Origin: Hordeum vulgare subsp. vulgare
Lineage: Eukaryota; Streptophyta; Magnoliopsida; Poales; Poaceae
Direction of reading: 5' to 3'
DNA length: 64,000 nucleotides
Assembly: GCF_904849725.1 (NCBI RefSeq)
Contig: NC_058518.1
Span: 413,981,081-414,045,080, forward strand
Positions 56,708 to 64,000 of this stretch are shown piece after piece. Below the pieces are notes generated by a model. That model was given only the letters and a program-made list of their open reading frames with translations, was not told the origin of the DNA and did no database searches. A program made the translations under genes and the position numbers. Each line of letters starts with the position of its first letter. The first letter of the stretch is position 1.

Positions 56708-59700
56708 TGTAACATCCCGATTCTCGGAATGTTTGATAAAAGTTTTTCACAAATCAGGGCAAGAAAATTTCGTTTGTTTTATATTTTCATAAAAGCGGGA
56801 ATTAAGTTCTATGGTTTCGAGATTTTAATTAGATTAAATATCATCTTAAATTTAAATTGATGTTTTGTTCTCTGCTTTTACTTGGGTTTTGTTGTGAGCA
56901 TATTTAGTTACGTGCATCTAATTTTTTCTTGGGTTTTCTAGATTTCGTTTTATATCTGTTTGAGCTTCTGCCAATTCTCTATATTTTCCTCGAAGGAAAA
57001 TCAATTCTTTTCGTCAATTAAACTCCGGACAGAATTTCCCCGCCTCAATCATATTTCTTTTATGTGTGTATATTACTTTGTTTCATCCACGTAAAAGCCC
57101 TTGTGTCAAACTCGGTGAGCCTCTACCAAATTCCTATTTTACACCTCCTCAACGTCACCCATTGTATCTCCTAGACATCATAATTCGTGCTTTTCATGAG
57201 TTGGCCGCGCGCGTCCAAAATCGGAGGTCATCGGATGGCATTAACCTGTTTTCCTTAGATATGACTTCATGTTGAACATATGAAATGTTACATGTGGCTG
57301 TAGTAACCATGTGGTCGAGTTAGATTGGTTGTCAGAGCTTATAAGAGGAAGTATATATATGATCGTAGTCAATTTTGGGCATGAATACATGATTATTTTT
57401 AGTAAGATTATCTATTTGTTAAAATATTTCCATATCTTTGCGCTATGTGTTCGGGTCGCTCGAAATTATTTCATAAGTCTAGGAGTTACTTATGATTTAT
57501 TAGATTTGTTTTACTCTTGTTTAAACTATGAAAATAGTTGTACGGATTGATCGATAATTTCTGTTACCACATACACTCGTGTCTTATGCTTGTGTAGTTT
57601 TTTTTATGAATATTTGGCATGTTTAGTATTTTGTATATTTAGCTTAGATTTTGTTTGATCTACTAAATAGTGTGATATATGTTTGTAATAGGTATTGTGA
57701 ATTATCACATGTGTGGTAGTTTAGCGGTGAATTTTGGTGTAATCTGTTATAATTCATATGTTCGTGATATGGCTCTCATAACTTTTGATGTGGCAAGTGA
57801 TTTGGTAGATTTATTTATTTTTAGCGGTTATAGTTTTTGAGAATTGTTGAATATATTATTTCATGTGTTATATTTCTTTGATGCCGTAAGTAGTCGTAGG
57901 ATATAAACATATACATGTGTTGTGAATTATTATCATGTTTGTAAGGATTTTATTTATTTATTTAGTGCATGCGCACACAACTTTGACAATGTTCGCCATG
58001 CTCATAGTTGCATAGAATTTTCATTGTTTCCTTTGTTTAATTGCTAGAATAGTTTATCTTTTGATTCAATTTGTTCTTGTTTAACATGGCAAATATATTA
58101 GATTGTTCCATATATTCTTTCTCAATCATGTTGCTTATGTGATTATTTATGTGTGGAGTCATGGCATGTTGTAGGTTAACGATTATCTAATCATATGTGT
58201 TATATATCTAATTTCCAATTACAGTTCTCATGAGCATGTTATGTTACATTAGATTTCAGAGTAAGTTGATATTGTTTTAGAGTTGCTATAAGCTAAACGA
58301 AGCCAGGTTAATCATTGGTTGTTGTATATAGTTAATTGCCATTTAATCTTTACAAATATTTAGAGTTATCTAAATATTTATCTTGGCCGTCTAACATTTA
58401 GTCATGCATTTCTAGTATAGATTAGTTGTATTATTTCATGTGTTTTGTATATGTTAATTATGATAGATATCAAATGAAATGCTTTGTTATTGGAGGTGAC
58501 TACATTATAGTTCGTTGCATAGATATTACCTATTAGATCATCTAGTTTATAGATGTTTGTTATCCATTATTCATGGTTGGTTGTTTCATGTCACGTTTCC
58601 GATTTGTATTGTTACATATGATTTACGTTGTAGCATGTAACCTACTTTATTACTTCTTGTTAATTATCTTAGTTGTCTTGTTTACCTAGGATGGTAACTT
58701 ACATGTCATGTGTGTACCAACCCGTGTGTTGTATCAATTAGGGTCTACTTTATTACTGTAGTTGACTTACATGTCATGTGTGTACCAACCCGAGAGTTGT
58801 ATGATGTCTTGGTTGTGCTTCTATGCATTTGCAAGTGAGGTTATACTATTTAGAAACGCATGCCATCATGTTATTCATGTTGTATAATACATGTTGATTA
58901 GTTGATTATATGATCTAGTTGCTTACTTGCCTACATGCTCATTAATGTTTATGAGCATGATTACCTGTATTAACTGACATGATAGGGTTGTGTCCTTATT
59001 CCATGATTTCGTGTTCTTACATGTCATGACTAGAATGTGAGATTGCATGCTAGTGCCATGCTTGATCTTCATGATAGTTGATATCAACTAAGTTATCTCA
59101 TAGTTACGAGTTGTATTCTATTGGTAGCCTAGTGTGGTATCTCATGTGATGATCCACCATGATTAGTAAGTATATTTACTTATCTATCTATTGCATTATT
59201 GTATGCTTAAGCCTTTACATCTTGTCATGATAGTGATCTTTCATGTCTTATTATGCTCCATGTGTTATAGTAGGGTACTTAGTCCGTGTGCTTCTTATAG
59301 GTGATTGCCCTTGTCACATGTTAGTGTTTTATACTTGATGCAATAGTTCATCCCATGCTTAGGATGAGTCATATGTCATGTTAATAGAATTGTGCTTTGA
59401 TCATACAGTTAGTGTGCACATCATGCTTTATTATTTTGATCATGTGGTGATAATATAATTGCTAGTGGTCATTAGTATTGGTTTATCTTTTGTTCTAGAA
59501 AACATTGTTTGTTATGGTTGATGTTTTACTTTGCTTGTGGTTACCATTGTAAATATTTAGATTATATCTAAATATTTATTTGTGGTTAACCTTTACATCT
59601 ACTATGTTATGTTGAGATTGTGTAGTAAAAATATGTATGTTGATTCCATTCCATGTGTGCTGAACTTCATCGACTTCATCATGTAGTAGTCCTATATAGT

Positions 59701-61446
59701 TAACTGAGTTGTGTAGTGGACAGTACTAATCGTCAGTATCGTAGTTCCCATTAGAACGCTAGTCTTGATCACCAAGCGTTCCTTAGTCATCGTCAACCTA
59801 AAACATGTCACCTCATTCAATCATCTCTCTTACATCCCTATCGTGCTATCCCATTTCGGAATCTCCATCTTGATCAATATCTTGTTACCCATCCACCTTA
59901 TTTTGTTCTGGATGTTATTTAGACTTACCATTGCTTTGGTATTTATTGTTTGTCTTTTGTTATCGTTACGACGAGTAGGGAGTGACGATGTTGGACATGG
60001 AGATAGTCAGGTTACTGAAGGACTCAACAACGAAGGCATGCCTCCTTCTTTGATCATACTTATCCTATGTTTTATAAATTGCATTGAGTTTTATGGTTAC
60101 ACGATGCATGTTTATAATCATGTATCTAGCATGTCGATTGACACACTACCTTGATTTGCTTGTCGCCTATCCATTTGACACCTAAGTAGAAGTATATAGT
60201 AATCCGGTAGAGTAGAAATGCTTAGCCATGCTTATTACCCTATAGGTTCTTGTTGAATAAACTTTGAGTCATTGACACTTGAAACTTATAGCTGAGCTGG
60301 CCAGTTGGCCTTGGTGACCTTCTCTATCCTCTTCTACTCTGGGTGAAAATTACCATCTGAATACTGGCGCGGGCGATAGCAGAATCAAGGATTGAAGTAG
60401 CGATTGGCTGCCCAAGGTGAATGGAGCAATCAGTCGTCCGTGTCGCATGAGGCCTAATAAGTCTTGGATTTGAAGATTGTGTAAACAGTACAATCACATG
60501 CTATATGGGCACTGGATTGGTCAAGTAAGCTACTCAGCCTTAGGTGTCGATGTTGCCGTACCGCAGATGGGATAGCTGCCTTGTGGGGAGTATCCTCGGC
60601 ACAGATGGGGGGACCGGTTTGAGGACGTACTCTCAGTTCTGTGCGCCAGACCCGGTGGGCATGTCACATCTTTGGGGTATCTAGTCCAAAGACCTCGTCA
60701 CAATCTCTCTGCCGGTATACCAAATGGTGTACTAGACCAGCGTCCACTTGTGGCATCAAGACGAGATTATGTCGTGTGGGTAAAGTGTATAACCTCTACA
60801 GAGTGTAAAACTATTCGAATAGCCGTGTCCACGGTCATGGACGACACATGAATCTTTCTTGACATACAGGACCAGTCTTGCTTATTCCATCTTTGCCCCA
60901 ATTGTTGGAACCTATGTTGAGTGTGAGTTGATCGAGGATCCTCACTTTGATGAAAGTTAATCTGGATATAAACATGTTCTCATCAAAAACTGCTTTTATC
61001 CAAATGCTATTGTTTTCAAATAAAATTAGCTTTTATGCAAATGAGCCATATAGCCTTCCTTTGAAGCCACATGTAGCTATTAGGACCTTCTCCGAGGGAG
61101 GCATGTTGAGTACGTAATGTACTCATGGCAATACTTTTGTTGACAACAGAGTTACATGAAGATGAAGGCGATGACTACGACCACTATGGCGATCCGTAGG
61201 AGTGAGGTCACGTGGACTACATCAACTGCCTGTGGCTGAGATGGAGTTGCTACGCATTGTATTTTCTACTGTTTTTTGGTTGTATTAAATGTCATGAGAC
61301 ATTTGTCAATATATGCCTTGGGGCAATATGTAATAAAATAATTTTACGTATCGTGCAATGATACCATTTCGCTGTGTTGTCAACAATGATCCTGGGGTTG
61401 ACAAATATACACAGGAAGGTCTGGAAGTAAATTACAGGTTCTCACA
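56708..61446 (+). repeat. Gypsy-4 5' LTR (4.74 kb)
   Basis: No gene is recognised. It holds the block ACAGAGTGTAAAACTATTCG near 60798-60817, which I recall as common in long-LTR grass Gypsy elements. Relative to the 3' LTR it lacks about 595 bases after GTAAAAG (57096), the segment that carries the likely TATA box. A local duplication of an ACATGTCATGTGTGTACCAA unit lies at 58695-58795. Confidence 0.8.
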
Positions 61447-62652
61447 GAAGTGGTATCAGAGCCGATGCCGACCTAGTCGCGTGGCCTTAGTTAGAAATGG
61501 AAATCCTTAGAAAATATTTTCATAAGAAACTATTTTAAAAAGAAATATTTTCATACTCTTCTTCTTCACTATTGCTCTTCTCATCTGATCTTACTTATTT
61601 GAATTTTAAACTCTACTTCTCTACCATCTTCTCTATAGTATGCGAAACCTTTTCCCTATCCATGGTGTTGAAATGTCAGAAGCTTCAGAAGACGTGCCAA
61701 GAATTGCAACTTAACTTCAACCCGTGAAGCTCCTTGTAGCAACATATTGCCAAGATAAGACACTTCGAGACCCCACGAAATCAACATCCATCCAAGATGC
61801 TTCAGTCGTCAAAGTTGATGATGTACACCAAGTTTTGATGTGACCTGCCATATAGGATTAGGTTGGTTAACACCATTGTAGTGTTAGAACTCGTAGCTTG
61901 TATACGCAAAACCTTTTTGTGTGAGTATTGTCTGCATATTGTATTTTGATGTTTTCGTATGCAGACTTACTAAAACCGTATTTGCAAAAATCATTTGCTT
62001 TTGAGTTTTAATTGGATAGCTTCATGGTTACCTCAGTGTTGTCTTTTGGTTATCTTGTGGGGTATCTCTACATTGTAGGATTCTCTTACTCATCTTTAAG
62101 CTCTTTCCCTCTACTCTATAAACCCTGGAGGACACTTTGAGAGTAAAGAAGTTGCAACATCATGCATCGAGGTCTATTATCAATGTGAACCCCATGGAAA
62201 ACATCTTTTAAGGGGGGTAGTAGATGGTAATTCATGGCAAGATTGAAGATTTCAAGTCCTTCATTCACAAAGAAGATAAGATTTGAAGACCTTCACTACA
62301 CCCACGATCAAGTTCAACCTGAATAAAGGATCAATGAGTTTATCCACACCAGAACTTGACTTATAGAAGAACAACATGATCGAAGAATGATCAACCAATA
62401 AAAAAAAGAGGCTATGTGACCATCGTCGCCAAGATGGAAGGACAATTTGCAAACCTTGATCAGGCTAGAATGGATTTTGACGAGAGAAGTATCTCTAATC
62501 AAGACCCTAAAGTTCCTCTCACCAAGATCAAAATGAATCGTGATTCCACAATCTTGTGGGAAGGACTGTGTCAAAGACGAAGCTTATCCAAACCCATTCT
62601 CTTTAGTCAGCCTAAATCTCGGGGACGAGATTTGTTTTAAGGGTGGTAGATT
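61447..62652 (+). other. Gypsy-4 interior: primer site to polypurine tract
   Basis: The primer site is at 61451-61463. No frame with gag, protease or polymerase motifs is seen. The purine-rich GGGTGGTAGATT (62641-62652) adjoins the 3' LTR. Confidence 0.65.
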
Positions 62653-64000
62653 TGTAACATCCCGATTCTCGGAATGTTTGAGAAAAGTTTTTCACAAATC
62701 AGGGCAAGAAAATTTCGTTTGTTTTATATTTTCATAAAAGCGGGAATTAAGTTTTATGGTTTGGAGATTTTAATTAGATTGAATAACCACTTAAATTTAA
62801 ATTGATGTTTTGTTCTCTACTTTTACTTGGGTTTTGTTGTGAGCATATTTAGTTATGTGCATCTAATTTTTTCTTGGGTTTTCTAGATTTCGTTTGATAT
62901 CTCTTTGAGCTTCTCCCAATTCTCTATATTTTCCTCGAAGGAAAATCAATTCTTTTTGTCAATTAAACTCCGAACAGAATTTCCCCGCCTCAATCATATT
63001 TCTTTTATGTGTGTATATTACTTTGTTTCATCCATGTAAAAGGTCAACTCTTTTTGCTATCTATTTTTCTAGGCGCAACCCGACTCAATCTTTTCCTACA
63101 ACTGAATGGGCTACACATTTGTTTGCTTTTCTTTTCTTTTTCCCTCTCTCTTATTTTTCACATGGGCCTGACCAATCAGCCCATCTCTCCCAACAGAGTC
63201 AACCCAGCCGAACGGACTAGCCAACACCCCAAACGATTCTCCTTCCTCCACCCACACATACACGCACGCACTCCTACACAAGAACAAGCGTTCTAGAGAA
63301 GAAACGTACAACCATAGATAGCCCTTCTCTAACTCCTTCAGTTCTTCACCGTTTCGAAATCAGTGACTATATATATGTGCGCCCCCACCTCCTCTTTCAA
63401 TTCCTGTAGCATCCCTACCCTCTCCCTTCCACCTCTCTCCAAGAACGCTCCTCGATCTGCTGCTGCTCCATGGACGCGAGTGCTCGTTTCCGGCGACTCC
63501 AAGCATCTCCGTCCTATCCCTGCGCCAGAAGATTCTTCTCCACGCCGCAGCTCCATTCAGAGAAGAAAGAACGCGATCCGTCAACCATACTTGAAGAATT
63601 CTGCATGTTCGTATACACTGTTGGTCAAGTTCATCGAGCCCTTGTGTCAAACTCGGTGAGCCTCTACCAAATTCCTATTTTACAGCTCCTCAACGTCACC
63701 CATTGTATCTCCTAGACATCATAATTCGTGCTATTTCATGAGTTGGCCGCGCGTGTCCAAAATCGGAGGTCATCGGATGGCATTAACCTGTTTTCCTTAG
63801 ATATGACTTCATGTTCAACATATGAAATGTTACATGTGGCTGTAGTAACCATGTGGTCGAGTTAGATTGGTTGTTAGAGCTTATAAGAGGAAGTATATAT
63901 ATGATCGTAGTCAATTTTGGGCATGAATACATGATTGTTAAAATATTTCCAAATCTTTGCGCTATGTGTTCGGGTCGCTCGAAATTATTTCATAAGTCTA
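62653..64000 (+). repeat. Gypsy-4 3' LTR, truncated by the window edge
   Basis: Repeats the 5' LTR from its first base. It holds an extra segment of about 595 bases (63043-63638) with ACTATATATATG at 63366-63377, a likely TATA box, and a CT-rich leader. It lacks a 23-base stretch present in the 5' LTR near 57393-57418. Confidence 0.85.
63368..63376 (+). promoter_or_regulatory. TATA box of Gypsy-4 3' LTR
   Basis: TATATATAT is followed by GTGCGCCCCCACC and a CT-rich leader. The matching site is absent from the 5' LTR. Confidence 0.55.

Larger units (their letters stand above)
56708..64000 (+). mobile_element. Gypsy-4 with very long LTRs and a 1.2 kb interior, runs off the window
   Basis: LTRs start TGTAACATCCCGATTCTCGG at 56708 and 62653. 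The 5' LTR ends at about 61446 and is followed by TGGTATCAGAGCC (61451), the Met-tRNA primer site. The interior (61447-62652) has no gag or pol frame and ends with GGGACGAGATTTGTTTTAAG before the 3' LTR. An LTR of about 4.7 kb with a tiny non-coding interior suggests a LARD-like non-autonomous element (Sukkula-like in proportions) or an internal deletion derivative. Confidence 0.8.

Noticed and set aside
59765..60154. 129-codon plus-strand frame in the Gypsy-4 5' LTR, hydrophobic in part
   Set aside because: It is an AT-rich LTR interior with a Leu/Ile-rich translation that mimics membrane segments. No start context or family signature.
63363..63659. Open frames in the Gypsy-4 3' LTR
   Set aside because: They lie just after the likely TATA box in a GC-richer leader on both strands. 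There is no recognisable domain, and the segment is absent from the 5' LTR.

Overview
The window is intergenic DNA from a large grass genome, most likely a member of the Triticeae (wheat, barley, rye or Aegilops). The strongest clue is a complete Copia element whose long terminal repeats (LTRs) match the Angela/WIS/BARE1 type by recall (start TGTTGGAAATATGCCC). Gypsy LTRs of the TGATACGTC type, CACTA elements with TTTGCCGTCAGC-like subterminal repeats, and plant gene fragments with GT-AG introns agree. I found no intact host gene and no RNA gene. Nearly every base can be assigned to a transposable element or a gene fragment carried by one.

Layout. Bases 1-6640 appear to be the right part of a CACTA element (end at 6640) that took in two Helitrons on the minus strand. 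One (113-3791) carries exons of an AGO1-clade Argonaute and of a MER3/HFM1 helicase. The other (5' end at 6001) carries most exons of a lambda-class glutathione S-transferase. Bases 6641-6767 and 16341-18099 are the 3' part of a Gypsy element (Gypsy-1), split by a complete 9.57 kb CACTA element (CACTA-1, 6768-16340, TSD CCA) with TNP2-type and TNPA-type genes. The Gypsy-1 3' LTR is split by a complete Gypsy-2 (18100-26629, TSD ATGTC) that encodes only gag and protease and holds a truncated LINE. A CACTA right end (27291-27600) follows.

Bases 27601-43311 are a minus-strand Gypsy (element A). Its 5' LTR is interrupted by a complete Angela-type Copia (31522-40153, TSD AAATG) and by an oppositely oriented solo LTR of the same family (40922-42750). 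Bases 43312-50737 are a second, older copy of the element A LTR (element B), interrupted by a solo LTR (44272-50396, TSD GAGTG) that itself holds a CACTA (44672-49367, TSD GTA). Bases 50738-56707 are the remains of a plus-strand Gypsy-3. From 56708 to the window end lies a Gypsy with a 4.7 kb LTR (Gypsy-4).

Taken together, the window reads as the right half of a deeply nested insertion stack: Gypsy-3 > B > A > CACTA-3 > Gypsy-1 > CACTA-4 > Helitrons > MITE. Most left-hand partners should lie beyond base 1. The genes do not form a pathway. The transposase genes, gag/protease and pol remnants serve their own elements, and the host-derived fragments are passengers.
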